Below the pieces are notes generated by a model that saw nothing but the letters and a program-made list of their open reading frames with translations, had not been told where the DNA came from and did not search any database. Below, piece after piece: positions 1 to 10,393 of a stretch of 34,205 nucleotides of DNA (within the stretch, counting starts at the first letter, position 1; each line of letters starts with the position of its first letter). This DNA comes from Seminavis robusta (Eukaryota; Bacillariophyta; Bacillariophyceae; Naviculales; Naviculaceae). Where the stretch lies: assembly GCA_903772945.1 (NCBI GenBank), contig CAICTM010001204.1, forward strand, positions 1 to 34,205, written 5' to 3'. A program made the position numbers and the translations under genes.

Positions 1-210
1 ATCGACTGGTTGTGCCAGAGGATGGGGAATGGCAGTCGAGATTTCCAGAGCCGACTTGGACTTGGTGGTGGCAGACTTGCCGTTTGGAGCAACAATGCCG
101 AAGGCAGTCACGTTCTCGGTGCACAAGGAGCTAGTAGCTAGGAGCACCAGAAAGGACGCGGTGCGGCGGTATCTAGCGTCATGACTGTTCATGGTGAAGT
201 GGTTGTACAT
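1..210 (-). CDS. Plastid-targeted protein, N-terminus only (cut by window edge)
   Basis: An open frame runs from ATG at 210 (or the second in-frame ATG at 192, which has an ACC upstream and is the more likely start) to the left edge with no stop. From 192 the protein begins MNSHDARYRRTASFLVLLAT: a basic start, then a hydrophobic stretch to about residue 23, then VTAFG. A signal peptide followed by a junction with Phe at +1 is the known bipartite plastid-targeting design of diatoms (the ASAFAP-type motif), and the Ser/Thr/Lys-rich stretch after it looks like a transit peptide. A TGA lies in frame just upstream of the 210 ATG, so the start is bounded. The mature protein lies outside the window, so its function cannot be named. 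This start was found by reading the minus strand directly. Confidence 0.6.
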   Translation of the reverse strand, partial: MYNHFTMNSHDARYRRTASFLVLLATSSLCTENVTAFGIVAPNGKSATTKSKSALEISTAIPHPLAQPVD

Positions 211-1038
211 GTTTCATAAAGGGAGGGAGAGTAATGAGAGGATTTGGAGGTACGATACCAAAGCCGCCGAAAACTTGACTGCGATGCCTCCGTCTTCTTC
301 TTCATTGGCTTGCAGTTGCAAGCAAACTGGGCTCAGAAGAAGCATGCAACAGTTGGGACAAGATTCGTGTTCTTTCTTGTCCAACAGAGACAACGAATTG
401 GACAATGTACCGGGAAGGTACGGAGTTGTACGTGGGAACTCTAGGCTCACGTCACCCAACTCGCACGAAATGAACTTCAATACTTTCTCCCAAAGCAACG
501 CATCATCAGAAATTGTCAGATACTTTGACACTGGCGTCAATGACGATCCGGTTTTCAACACAAGCTGGATAAGGTTTTTGGAAAGCTTGCAGTTCTTTGT
601 GACCAATGAAGGGCCTGGAGAACAGTATTTATTGTCCGGAACGTGGACAGCTGGTGACTGAGCTGGCACACGTTCGAGCTGACGCCAACCAGGTCACCCA
701 AGGTAGTAAAATACAGCCTGGTTGGCTTTCACTAAACCTTGCCAGCATGCAGCGAGGTGGAACATTCTACAAGTACTAGACTACCGAGTAATCCCAAGCA
801 CGAAGGTGGTGTATGTACTGATGGTTCATCCTTTGCCGGTACCAATTTTTGTTCTACTTTAGCATCATACGTCTGAATCAGAGTTTTATGGGTTTATTTT
901 TTGCATTACAATCAAACATATAACTACGAGCTAGCTAGCAAGCAACAGCGCATGCACAATGAATCTTTCTCTTCCCAAAGTAGTGATACTCTTCAATCTC
1001 TCTCTCCTGGAGTCACTGGAAACCATTGGTTTTCAGGT
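211..1038. other. Intergenic stretch, no supported gene
   Basis: Two overlapping antisense open frames of about 150 codons lie at 191-669, but neither shows a domain, a signal or a composition that favours coding. A 10-bp inverted repeat (GCCAACCAGG at 684-693, CCTGGTTGGC at 717-726) could form a hairpin with a 23-nt loop. One CTAGCTAG palindrome is at 931-938. The stretch sits between the start of the gene at 1-210 and the 3' end of the Hint gene at 1039. Confidence 0.5.
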
Positions 1039-2405
1039 TCATTCCAGCTTCTTGTTTGACTCCTGGCTGTTGCTGATCATACCATGGCGCTTGTTGACAA
1101 CCCAACCTCCAAGGGTAATGGCTGCAAAGCACACAAAGGGAGCTAGACCAGGTCCACCAAGGAGCACTTCCAAAAGGTTCAAAAAGGCAAACAACAGAAA
1201 GACTGGAATTCCAATCAGAAACATTTGGACAAAGAATCCCTGTTGATTGGCAAACTCAGCTAGGCTCCTTCCAGCCATCAAGTAGGAATGAATGCCTTCT
1301 TCGTCCCTGCTTCGTTCCAAGATTTGGCAAGCATTGGAGGACACTCCAAGGCACAACATCCTAACAGGGGACATGAACCAATGCAAAATCTTGTCTTCAG
1401 TCAAGAATGGGAACAGTTTGGAGTTGTCCACAACAATAGGAGCTTGATCTTGAATTGAGACATATGTGGAGGACAGAATTTCATCAACAATGATCAATCC
1501 ATCCGGGGTCAATGGCATGTACATTCCTTTCTTCTGAATAGTTGCAACCTTGGTGACAAGGGCTGGGTGCATGTCATCTTCTTGACTTTCACTTTTCATC
1601 ACACGATCCCCAGCTTTCACTGCATCAGCTCGAACAGGCTGGAGCTGATTTTCATTGTCCAGCACAAAGACCAAGTGGCCACTAGTCATTTCCAATGGAG
1701 TGTGATTACTCTTGTCTGTGTAGATTTGGTAGAAGGTTCCCTCAAGATCTTCATGGCGATGCCCAAAACTGTACACTGGTTGGTATATACTGCTCCCTGT
1801 CAACACTCTGTCACCAACCTGGAGACTTATCATTGAAACAGATCCTTTATTCTCAACCTGCACAGTTGCAGACTCTGAGAAACAGTTGGAACCACCTCGT
1901 TCACTTGGAGGAGGAACAAAGGCATTATTGTTATTCGTAGTAGAGGAGCTCTTGGAATTGAGGTACATGAAAGAGTTAAATCTCCTCCCGTAAGGCTACT
2001 GTACTCATAGTACAAGCCCAAAGTAGTGGCATCATTGGAATCACTCATTGTTACTGAAAAGTCACAGCTTTTGGCTGCACTGCCACGCAAAGAACCCACA
2101 GAGCCAGAAGCTCCATTGAAGGCATTGGATCCCCCCACATCATCACCATAGACAACTTGGAGCCTGAAATAGTCGCAATGACCAGAAACAGAACATGTGG
2201 TTGTCCCCCCACCAGCCACATCGAAATTGCTGTTGTCATGCACAGGCTGCAGGCGGCCACCAGTACCACCACCACCAAGATTGGATCTCATGTAGCATGC
2301 CGAGGCAGCTTGGAAATTCATGGTTGCAATTGCAACGAAGATGCCAAGAGACATCTTATTGGCAAAGCACATAGCGGAGTTTTTGGTTGTAATTGTCAAT
2401 GTCAT
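1039..2405 (-). CDS. Secreted/membrane Hint-domain (hedgehog-intein fold) protein, two frames
   Basis: The first part (ATG at 2405, or in-frame ATGs inside the leader) encodes a signal peptide ending near QAASA, then a Gly/Ser- and Cys-containing domain I do not recognise. The second part, in another frame from about 1990 down to a stop at 1039, is a clear Hint domain: Cys at the start of CFSE (codon 1882-1884), VGDRVL, a TSGH motif matching the hedgehog TxxH catalytic pair, PVRADAVKAGDRV, and SSTY where hedgehogs have ASCY. Two membrane helices close the protein. The paralog at 17596 has the same core and tail. The two parts need a -1 frame change. It can be met by a 59-nt GT-AG intron (1996-2054), shorter than the 69-99-nt introns of the MscS gene, or by an indel. 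Hint domains cleave themselves next to the Cys; that is family knowledge and is not shown here. Upstream, a TTTTTATCC-like AT-rich stretch could be a core promoter. Confidence 0.7.
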
Positions 2406-2548
2406 TGTCAAATGAATGTGAATACTAGAAGGATAAAAAGTAGTTTGAGTATTTGTTTGATACCAAGTTGAAAAGTGTCTTTGTTGTTTGTGTTTCCTTT
2501 AATTTTGTGAGAGTTTGTGTTTCAGCCCTTGCTCCTTCATCATCAGAA

Positions 2549-2827
2549 GACTGGGCCAATAGAATGGGAGGTCATTTTTCTGTCCGTCGTCCGTTTCGGT
2601 TGGATCCTTTTGGCGAGAACAAGTGAATCGGAACATCGGCTCATCCCGTGTTCATCGCGCACGTCGCCAAAGTAATTAAGATAGAATGTTAACTTCTAAC
2701 CTCCCGTACATACCCATATATACATCTATGAATAGCTGAGGTTCTACTTTATTAAGCAAGACTCAAAAGATTTTTCGCCGTCTGTACGTCGTCCGACCGA
2801 AAAGCCGACCATTCTATTGGCCCAGTC
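2549..2827. mobile_element. MITE-like element with 19-bp terminal inverted repeats
   Basis: GACTGGGCCAATAGAATGG at 2549-2567 is matched exactly in reverse complement at 2809-2827. The similarity extends outward in a broken way (CAGAA on both sides). The 279-bp interior has no open frame of note. Perfect TIRs, small size and no coding content fit a non-autonomous DNA transposon (MITE). I could not see a clean target-site duplication; CAGA-like bases flank both ends but out of register. It lies about 140 bp upstream of the Hint gene start, so it may touch its promoter. Confidence 0.5.
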
Positions 2828-3986
2828 AGATTCTGCACGGCTGCACGGGTCATGCTGGCCGACGTAGACATGCTTGATTCAAAGAGGAAACTCCCGTTGG
2901 ATCCGAGCCTGGACTCAACGCTGTCTTCTTGCTTGGTTCATCTCCAGTATGGACCACAAATAAATAAAACAGTCTGACTGGCTTCCAAATGAGGGGTTCG
3001 TGGAACCGGTACAGATGTACCGGTACTAGTCTAGCTAGTATAGTACCGATGGTACCGTTGATGGGGTTAAGGTGACGAGCATCAAAGTCGGGAGGGAGGC
3101 GTCGATGCAGTGCTTGGTGCGTAGCCAATGATGCTCGAAGCTACACATTCCCAATTATTAGAACTGCTAGCTAGACTACTGAATGACTCGACTCTGGCGA
3201 ATTCGCTTGAATGATTCGTTTCGTTCTTCCGTCCAATTTCAATCTCAAACCGTTTGACGCTTTGCCTGGGACTGATTTGGCAACTCAACTTCTGCTTTTC
3301 CTGATTACTCCCACCGTAGCAGGTAGCACTGCCATTGGTGCTCAAACAGAACTGCATCAGTCCGTCGCAGCTGCCAATCCAGTGGGCAGTGGCATTGATG
3401 GAACTGGCGCATGGCTGCGCTTCGCTTCAACCGTACGATCTCTGTGAGCACGAGTGGCTGAACTATTGACGAGGGGTATTTTACCTGTTCCTCTTCCCAC
3501 CCGAAGTCGGGCCACGATGATCAGTAGCGAACCTTCTTGGTCGCTCCTTGTGCAATCTAATCTTCGCTTCTTCTACCTAGTGCAGAAACCGCTTGACACA
3601 CAGGACACTCACTCACGTGGCTAGCTAGCTAGTGTAAGAGAGGCGTTACTATGGGTTAGAGGGGACTATGGAGAGGATGGGTTGCAGAGGAGGAGGGCAG
3701 GATGCACGAACACGAGTAGAACAATCGATGCAGTGGCACCAAAACCAAAGAGGGAGGGAAGGCAAGGTGGGAGGCAGGGAGGATCAAAGGAGTAAGACTA
3801 GCGGAAGAGATCTAGGTGGTTGTAAGAGAGTTGTAAAGCATAGAGCTCTAGCTAGTGTACAGTTTAGCGGTACGTAGGTACAATTGATAATACATAGGCA
3901 GCGACACGGATCGCCCGCCGCAAAAGTGCATGAATCCAAAATCCGTCATCCATCAATGGGAAAAACGCTTGAGAGGTATGCTTTAT
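2828..3986. other. Intergenic stretch, no supported gene
   Basis: Antisense open frames of 78-92 codons overlap at 2850-3447 and show no recognisable domain. The stretch holds mixed palindromic strings (TACCGGTAC near 3018-3024, CTAGCTAGCTAG at 3621-3632) and a purine-rich segment at 3660-3800. It contains the region downstream of the plastid protein gene that ends at 3987. Confidence 0.5.
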
Positions 3987-5465
3987 TCAAGGCTTCAACA
4001 CCTCCTCATCGTCCTCTTGTTCTGGGTCGTCCTCACTGTCGCTCTCCTCGTGCAACCTGGATTGGTTCTTGTGCTTGTTGTTTAGGGACAGCCAGGCCAT
4101 GTGTTTCTTCTCCTTCTTGGATTCCAGCTCCTCTCTTGCAGCAGCCATGGCCTTGGCCAAAAGCTTCTTTTGATGCCGAAGCTTCCAAAATCGTCGTTGT
4201 TTGGCCAATCCCTTGACCAACTTGAACTTGCCCCTCTGGAGTCGGTCCCGAGTGGTCGGACCGACGGGCAAGGTTGGATGTTCGTGCTCGTCGTCTTGCT
4301 CGTCCATCACGCTGCCGGGTGGCAACAGGAGCTGATACATGTCCTTCTCGAGTTGGTAACGGATGCGTTCCAAGAGCTGTCGCTGCTCGGGGTTCAGAAA
4401 GGTGTCATCGGACCAATCTTGCCCCGTCAACACCAACGAATCGACTCCTTCGTTGGACACACACGCCCGTTCCAGAATCTTTAGACAGACTTGTTCCGAA
4501 AGGTCTTCGCAATCCGACTCGAAAGGGCTGCATTCCTCGTCGTCGTGATGGTCGCTGTAGTCGTCGTCACGTTCCGAGGTCTCCAAACTAGTGCGGTGTT
4601 CCGTAGACTCCGTTTCATGCAGAATCTTCTCAGCGTACTTTTGCCAAAGCTGATCGTAGGTCATGCCGTGTCCCTGAAACTTGCCGTACTTGATCCATTG
4701 TCGGAACCCATCAAAGAGAGTGGCGGCAATCCGTGCGGGCACAGTACAGCGTTCACGAGCATACAACTTGGCCGCAACACGAGCTTGATAGGCCAGTGGA
4801 GCTAAGTCTTGTGGTTGCAACTGACCAATCTTGGAGAGTTCCAGCAAGGCTCGAGGTAACAACGTCTTGTACAGACGACGGGCTGTGGATGCCTGCAAGT
4901 CTCCCCATAGTTTGTTCTGATTGCCGCCAAAGTGTTCTCGTAGTGCATCGACACTAGTATAGCGGCCGGCCCATTCCAGAACTTCCTCTTCATCCAAGAC
5001 TTTGGCAGCGGGTTGACCGTCACGAGACGAGAGGAGCTTGATCAGGCCCAACGGCGAGGAGAGGAGTTCAAAGTCCAGCACGCCCTCGAGGTCTGTGGGG
5101 ACTTTGACCAGGGAGCTCAAGTCTGGGGCTGGTAATGCCGTGGCTACGGACGAGAACAGCTTTTGCTTGTCATGATGATGATCGTGTTCCGGACTCAAAA
5201 CTAGGGGTTGCAATGGCTGGTGTTGTGGTTGTTTGTGGTTGTTGATAATGTTGTTCTTTGTGACAGCATGGCCGGCATTGTGTCTGTCACTGGCGACTAC
5301 AAAGGCCTTGACTCCAAAGGGGTGTGTGGAAGTGAACGCAACGAGCCAGAGCAGTGATGTGACTAGTGTGGCTCTTGGTATGGCATTGTGCTGAATCGGT
5401 CTCGACCGTTTGCGGCTGTTGCCCTTGGTGTGAGTGTGTGGGTTGTAGCTTTGTTGAAGATACAT
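3987..5465 (-). CDS. Conserved plastid-targeted protein of unknown function
   Basis: This is a single exon of 492 aa. The N-terminus has a basic segment, a hydrophobic core at about residues 31-47 and VKAFVVAS at 52-59, with the plastid-type cleavage site expected between Ala54 and Phe55. Residues 60-110 are His/Asn/Gln-rich, as a transit peptide and linker can be. A compact, probably all-helical domain follows at about 120-282, with dense conserved-looking features: LLPRALLELSKIGQL, LAPLAYQARVAAKLYARERC and DGFRQWIKYGK. Residues 285-330 and the last 20 residues are strongly acidic, separated by a Lys/Arg-rich helix at about 400-460. I do not recognise the family and give no function. A nuclear-encoded stromal or thylakoid-associated protein is an inference from the leader only. 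The start is the first ATG; no other in-frame ATG precedes the hydrophobic core. Confidence 0.8.
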   Translation of the reverse strand: MYLQQSYNPHTHTKGNSRKRSRPIQHNAIPRATLVTSLLWLVAFTSTHPFGVKAFVVASDRHNAGHAVTKNNIINNHKQPQHQPLQPLVLSPEHDHHHDKQKLFSSVATALPAPDLSSLVKVPTDLEGVLDFELLSSPLGLIKLLSSRDGQPAAKVLDEEEVLEWAGRYTSVDALREHFGGNQNKLWGDLQASTARRLYKTLLPRALLELSKIGQLQPQDLAPLAYQARVAAKLYARERCTVPARIAATLFDGFRQWIKYGKFQGHGMTYDQLWQKYAEKILHETESTEHRTSLETSERDDDYSDHHDDEECSPFESDCEDLSEQVCLKILERACVSNEGVDSLVLTGQDWSDDTFLNPEQRQLLERIRYQLEKDMYQLLLPPGSVMDEQDDEHEHPTLPVGPTTRDRLQRGKFKLVKGLAKQRRFWKLRHQKKLLAKAMAAAREELESKKEKKHMAWLSLNNKHKNQSRLHEESDSEDDPEQEDDEEVLKP

Positions 5466-7520
5466 GATTGTTGTTGATAAGCTCTTCTAAGAGTTGACTT
5501 ATGATACTGGCAGAAGACTGGGAAAAAGTAAAAGAGAATGAATGGGTAGCGTTGAATCGAATCTGATAGAAGAAGTATGTTCTGAACTGAACTGAATTGT
5601 AAGACTGATGTTGGGTGCTAAAAGCTATGACCTCTGGAGTTCCCTATTGTTTGATTGATCTTGTGATGTTTGTTCCGAGAAAGAACAAATCGTTCCACTC
5701 CAGCCTGGGTCGTTATTACAGTGCATCCAACGCGTTAACGATGCTTGCTTGTTTCCCGTACGGTATTGTGCTTGATCAATGCATCAACAAGTACGATGAT
5801 GGGTTGATGGACACTTGAGTTCCGATTCCTGCCGATCACTGATGATGCACTCTATCTAGCTAGCAATTGACCAATGAGTCTTTTAGTAGGCGACAGCCAC
5901 AGAATCTTCTCAGTCCGGACCGTTTGTGTGATCCATTTGGAAGCTGTGGGTTTCACCAAGTAAACCTCTTGATGGCGAGATTCCCACAACTTTCCCACGC
6001 AGCAGTCTTGATGCCTGTTTTCTTCGGGCTTACTGCAGCCTGCCAATCAAAGCATAAAAGCATCAACACACGACACCCAGGAAGGGGCCAACCGGCAGAA
6101 AGAACGATCCACTTGGATGACAGCTATAACAAAGTAGTTGCGGTAAATATAAGGTTAACGCTACTATTTCTTTGAAGATTTAAATAAAATATGTAATTTA
6201 CCTCGCCTACCTCAATTACAATCACTGTCTGCCGCGGTTGTCAAGATAAAAAGGGGAACCCCCAAATCAGTCGTCAGCAAGGAGCTTGGCAACAAAAGAG
6301 AATGGTGTCAAAGGTTGTCATTGTATTTGCCGAACGCGCCACGTTGCTCCTTACGACAGCTGCTACGTACTGTGAATTACTAACAGTGGAAGGTTGCCGA
6401 AAGCTGCCACCTGAAGTTGGGCACGTTCATTGGTGCATGCTGGATTCGCGTTGCGTGAATCAAATTCCGGAACATCCAAGCAGTTGTTGGATAGCTGCCC
6501 TTGTAGTACTACCTAGCTAGTACCGTATCCATACCTCCCTTCACGTACGGTACAGGCTTGCTAGCTAGAGCGGTGGGCGCAAGGAGGTGCATCAAGCAAT
6601 GAGTTGGTAATAAGAAGTTGGGAGTTCTATCTCGGAAAGGCTGGTTGCTTTGGGTAGCTAGCCAGCCGGAGGGAAGTCGGCCTTTTCCTTTCGCTTTATT
6701 GTTCAGTACCGGTACTGTATGCATAGAAGAACCAAGAGTTGATGGGAAGGCAGTCTTTGGCCCAGAGTTTAGGATCCGGAGTAGATGGGAGACGACACTG
6801 TCAACACATCCAGCCAGCGGCACTGTAGCTGTCCACTAGCTGCTAGCTAGCTAGCTCTAGCTGCTGGGTCCAGGTACAGTCGTAGTGCGACTCTGGCTGT
6901 GCGTTCCATTAAGATAACGCGAATTGCACCGGCTACTTTACATGGCATGCAGGAGCTGTCACCGCATGCACAAGATCATATAGCCCATTGCCCCGAAAAG
7001 GAATCGGTTGACAGTCGAAGAGACAGCTCGCAAGAAATCCATGCTGACAATCTACAGTCATGGCAGTCAGGCAGTCTCTTTTGGTAAATTTGGAAGCAAC
7101 TCGATTCGCCCTCACGTCGCATTTTGTTTCTTTCTGTGGCTAGCTAGTAGTTCGTTTGCTCGACGACTTTCCCAGTTTCGTGTGTTGTTTCACTTGCTAA
7201 TTTACAAAGGTCCGCCTTTGTTCGCTCGCCGGGCCGAGGTTCTGCCCTCTTGCCCTCCCTTTAAAATGCCACTGAAAACAGCAAGTCCGATCAGGGAGCG
7301 ACATACTCCTTGGACAATCTGCTAGCTAGCCTTGACTGGGAGATGACTTCCGCAGCGCTCCTTCTCTCAAAAGACTATTGACAGGCCAAAAATAGTATCC
7401 ATGGAAGTGCGAGACCTCCTCTTGGAGGATCACTACACACAGCAGTACTCAGCGTCCAAGAAACCTGGGAGGGGCGGGATATTAGGTCCTTGACGCCTGG
7501 AGATGAACCAGGAGTGATGA

Positions 7521-7566
7521 CCTGGGGTGATGAAGCCTCCTGGGGTTATGAAGCCTCCTGGGGTTA
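7521..7566. repeat. 18-nt tandem repeat, about 2.5 copies
   Basis: The unit CCTGGGGTKATGAAGCCT repeats at 7521-7538 and 7539-7556, with a partial third copy to 7566. A minus-strand frame through it reads TPGGFI repeats, but that frame has no other sign of being a gene. Confidence 0.8.
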
Positions 7567-7823
7567 GGTGGGACCTGTTGTGGTTTCCGTTTACATGTAG
7601 CAGCGATGAGAGAACCGTACCGTAGGTACCGGGTCCAGTGCACACGCAATGCTTTCGCAGCTGCACTGGATTACATTTTAGCACCAAGTGGTAACGGAGG
7701 TTTCTCTCAACTTCTCGATCTGACACTTTTCATCGAAGTTCTGTGTTGGAAGGTGCGGCCCTCCCCAGTCTGCCCTGTCGTAGTGTAGGTTGGAATGTGT
7801 AGCAATTGCTGGCTGTAATTTGA

Positions 7824-8060
7824 AGGAGGCAGCTTTGGGAAGCATGCATAATGTCCAGAGTTCAGAGCCTCCACTTGTTTCTGTCCCTCACTTTGATGCA
7901 TCCCATTCCAAAGATGCGTGAAATCAAGAGGATTGAAGTAGAGAATCTTGAGACGTACTAGTTTGCTCAGCTGATGAATACAGCAGGGGATCAAGACAGT
8001 CGACCCACGCTCAAACTCAAAATTCAGTAATGTGTCTCGAGCTACAGAAGCTTTACCGAG
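7824..8060 (-). pseudogene. Possible cytochrome P450 remnant (region around the PERF motif)
   Basis: A minus-strand frame without an ATG at its head reads ASVARDTLLNFEFERGSTVL, then IPCCIHQ, and after a gap FNPLDFTH, then HYACFPKLPP. In P450s the K-helix is followed by a strand pair of the form 'RDT..FEIPKGT.V.IP...HR', then the PERF-type motif and 'FPFGGGPR.C.G'. Order and spacing fit, but the ExxR motif is not seen, the PERF arginine is missing, and the frame goes on to SNYSQQ instead of the haem-cysteine loop. If the resemblance is real, this is a decayed fragment. The call rests on pattern memory only and could be chance. Confidence 0.3.
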
Positions 8061-9172
8061 TACTTGAATCTTCGCCGCTTCAATCCTCCACACCCAGCAA
8101 ACTGATAAAAGCTTCAATAAAGTTGAGCGATCAACCTGCTACTCCAAAGTAGATAGCAGCCCTCGAGCGGTCTGCAGCCAAATTTCCGGAGAGATACTTC
8201 TGTCGCAGTCGTCAACAGCCAACTTAATGGGAGGTGCTACCTGGTACGGCTGTACCTGGTACTGGAGAATGCAGTCTTCCTTGCGTTTTAATGGCGGCAG
8301 CTCGCACGTCTGCTCCTGGCTTCTTCCGCACCTCCATCGTCATTCTATTATGCCGGTACCGTACTGTAGGTTCCACTATAGTATTTATTGCTTGTGAACG
8401 ATCAACTCCAGGTGGCGGGTTGTTGCAAGAGCAGCTGTCCGAATTAATGGCGTGGGGGGAAACATGGAGCAATGGGTTTATCGCAGGAGTCTTGGACAAA
8501 AAATTGCAAGCTCGTGCCATTGCAGAACAGAATGTGGCCACTACGTTTTTGTGGATTGCTGGCTGATCCTACTATTGGTATGATATCTCACTCTGCTGGT
8601 GTGAACTTCCTTTTGTTCACACCCTCTCTGCAGTACTATTATTTGTACTCTAGCTGGCCGGCAAAAAGTAGCACTAAGGATGAGCTGCAAGACTGCACGA
8701 GTGCTCAGAGAAACATTGATTGTTGTGACTTCACAAGGACTGGTGTGGTGTGGGGTCAAGCAATGAAGAAATGTAGGAACCTTTCGTTGTTCAGTTGTTG
8801 TTCCGAGTGCGAAAGTAAAGGCTAACCACGTGCTTATTATGCGTGAGTGGTACTGAGCTGGACTGAATAGGACTCGGATCCATTCAGATCCTTGTGGAAT
8901 TCCGAACCGCAAAAGGTCTCCACACTCCACACAGCACACAGTTTCGGGCTTCGAAAATGCAGTGACATCGAAACCACAAGCAACAAACAATGGAAAATGG
9001 AAAGATAAGAGAGAGCAGGGCCCTACAGCATTATGATTTGGAAGTAGTGCAGGCATTGATGTAGTATTCGTTAGTGATGTTTTAACTTAAGTCGATGTAG
9101 TCTTAGATATTGATGTTTAGTTGATGTAGTAGTCTTGCCTCTTGGCATTAGTAGTCGAGTCAAAGAGGAGGT

Positions 9173-10393
9173 TTACTCGAACTGTCGCTTCCATTGAGCC
9201 TTGAGACTGCTTTGAGCGCATTGTTCTTCCTCCGTGTTGCTGTCGCCGGCAGCAGAATTGGTTGTGTTCGTGGAGGACTGTTGTTGTTGCTGATGTTGCT
9301 GCTGTCGTTGAAGCTGCTGTTGTCGAGCCAACAAGTGCGTCGAAGTTGGAGCAATGGGCGTTGGCTCGAGGGATTCGGGAAGCATGGCGCTGGAAGGAGC
9401 TTGCAAGCTGGATAATAGAAAGTTGCTCTGGTCAATGCTGAGGGGACTCGTGTTGTTGTTCTGATAGTTGCTAAAGTGTCCCGATAAAGCCAACTGAGCT
9501 CGGAGGGCATAAGGACTGGGCAAGGCCACGCCAGATTGGACTTGCAGACTGGACAACAGAGACTGCTGTTGTTGGTTATCCATCGCGACATTGGCATTAT
9601 TAGCTTGTTGTTGTTGGAAGGCGGAATTGTTGAATTGAGAAGATGCCATAGTGTTCGCAGTGGTACTGGACAAGACGGAACAAGAGAGATGACTGTAGAG
9701 ATCATGCATGGAACTGTCAAAGGAGGATGCGTTGGAGCTAACAGCACTGGAAGAGGTATCATATTCCATGCTACCGAATTGAGCCACAGTGGCGTCTGCC
9801 AGAGGAATGGGCTCTAAGTCACTGACTTCCATGGTGTATTGTTTGCCATTGGACTTGGCGGCATCAGGCTGTGGGGCGGAGGTATCGATGGTAACTTCGG
9901 AGATGGGGAAGGTATAAGTGGATTTTGCGCGTTGGGGAGGAGACTCGTTTTTATCAGAGTCGTTGGAAGAGCCGGAAGCGCTATCTCCAGATGAATTCCT
10001 CTTCTGGCGCCGGATACTGGCCTTGGCTTTGGTGGAAGACTTGAACATGTGAGAAAGATTGTCACGGAACAATTGCCCAATCTTTTCCTTGCTGTTGCGG
10101 TCTCCAATATCAAACCATTTTCCATTGATATTGCGTACAAATCCTCCATTTTGGCGGATGGTCTTCAAGATTGCCGACACGATAAAGGACCTTTCCAGTT
10201 TGGAAGGACACTCGGAATACTCCTTCAGCTTGGACTGGACAAGGTTTTTCAGCATTCGATTGGCAGGATGTTGCTTGGCCTGTTTGCCTTTGGCGCAGAT
10301 AACGTGTCCGGGGCCAGGTACAAAGTCGTCGGCCAGAGGCACCATATCCTTGCCTCGACCTGACAACTTCTCTGTCGACATAGTAAAGTGCAT
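9173..10393 (-). CDS. DUF6824-like domain protein, probably nuclear
   Basis: This is a single exon of 406 aa from ATG at 10393; a second ATG four codons on is equally possible. Residues about 28-115 match the pattern of the stramenopile DUF6824 domain: HVICAKGKQAKQHPANRML in place of 'DVLCGRG...N.HPGN..F', then a helical stretch, then GGFVRNINGKWFDIGD, then SKEKIGQLFRD. The usual CGRG is CAKG here, a divergent version. A basic patch at 118-133 could be a nuclear localisation signal. The rest is low complexity, rich in Ser, Asn and Gln, with a Gln-rich run near residues 350-372 of the sort seen in transcriptional regulators. DUF6824 proteins are numerous in diatoms and their biochemical role is not settled. 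A regulatory nuclear role is inference from composition. Confidence 0.75.
   Translation of the reverse strand: MHFTMSTEKLSGRGKDMVPLADDFVPGPGHVICAKGKQAKQHPANRMLKNLVQSKLKEYSECPSKLERSFIVSAILKTIRQNGGFVRNINGKWFDIGDRNSKEKIGQLFRDNLSHMFKSSTKAKASIRRQKRNSSGDSASGSSNDSDKNESPPQRAKSTYTFPISEVTIDTSAPQPDAAKSNGKQYTMEVSDLEPIPLADATVAQFGSMEYDTSSSAVSSNASSFDSSMHDLYSHLSCSVLSSTTANTMASSQFNNSAFQQQQANNANVAMDNQQQQSLLSSLQVQSGVALPSPYALRAQLALSGHFSNYQNNNTSPLSIDQSNFLLSSLQAPSSAMLPESLEPTPIAPTSTHLLARQQQLQRQQQHQQQQQSSTNTTNSAAGDSNTEEEQCAQSSLKAQWKRQFE

Larger units (their letters stand above)
5466..9172. other. Long gene-poor stretch
   Basis: No intact gene was recognised in 3.7 kb. The open frames are 60-170 codons, mostly in overlapping antisense pairs, with no signal peptide or domain. 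It holds several CTAGCTAG palindromes (for example 6843-6856), an 18-nt tandem repeat at 7521-7566, and one possible relic of a cytochrome P450 at 7824-8060 that is listed separately. Confidence 0.5.

Noticed and set aside
191..669. Two antisense open frames of about 150 codons
   Set aside because: They overlap each other on opposite strands and neither has a signal, domain or distinctive composition. One also overlaps the start of the plastid-targeted gene.
8541..9056. Minus-strand open frame of 171 codons
   Set aside because: It mixes hydrophobic and Cys-rich pieces without a domain or a convincing start, and overlaps an opposite frame.
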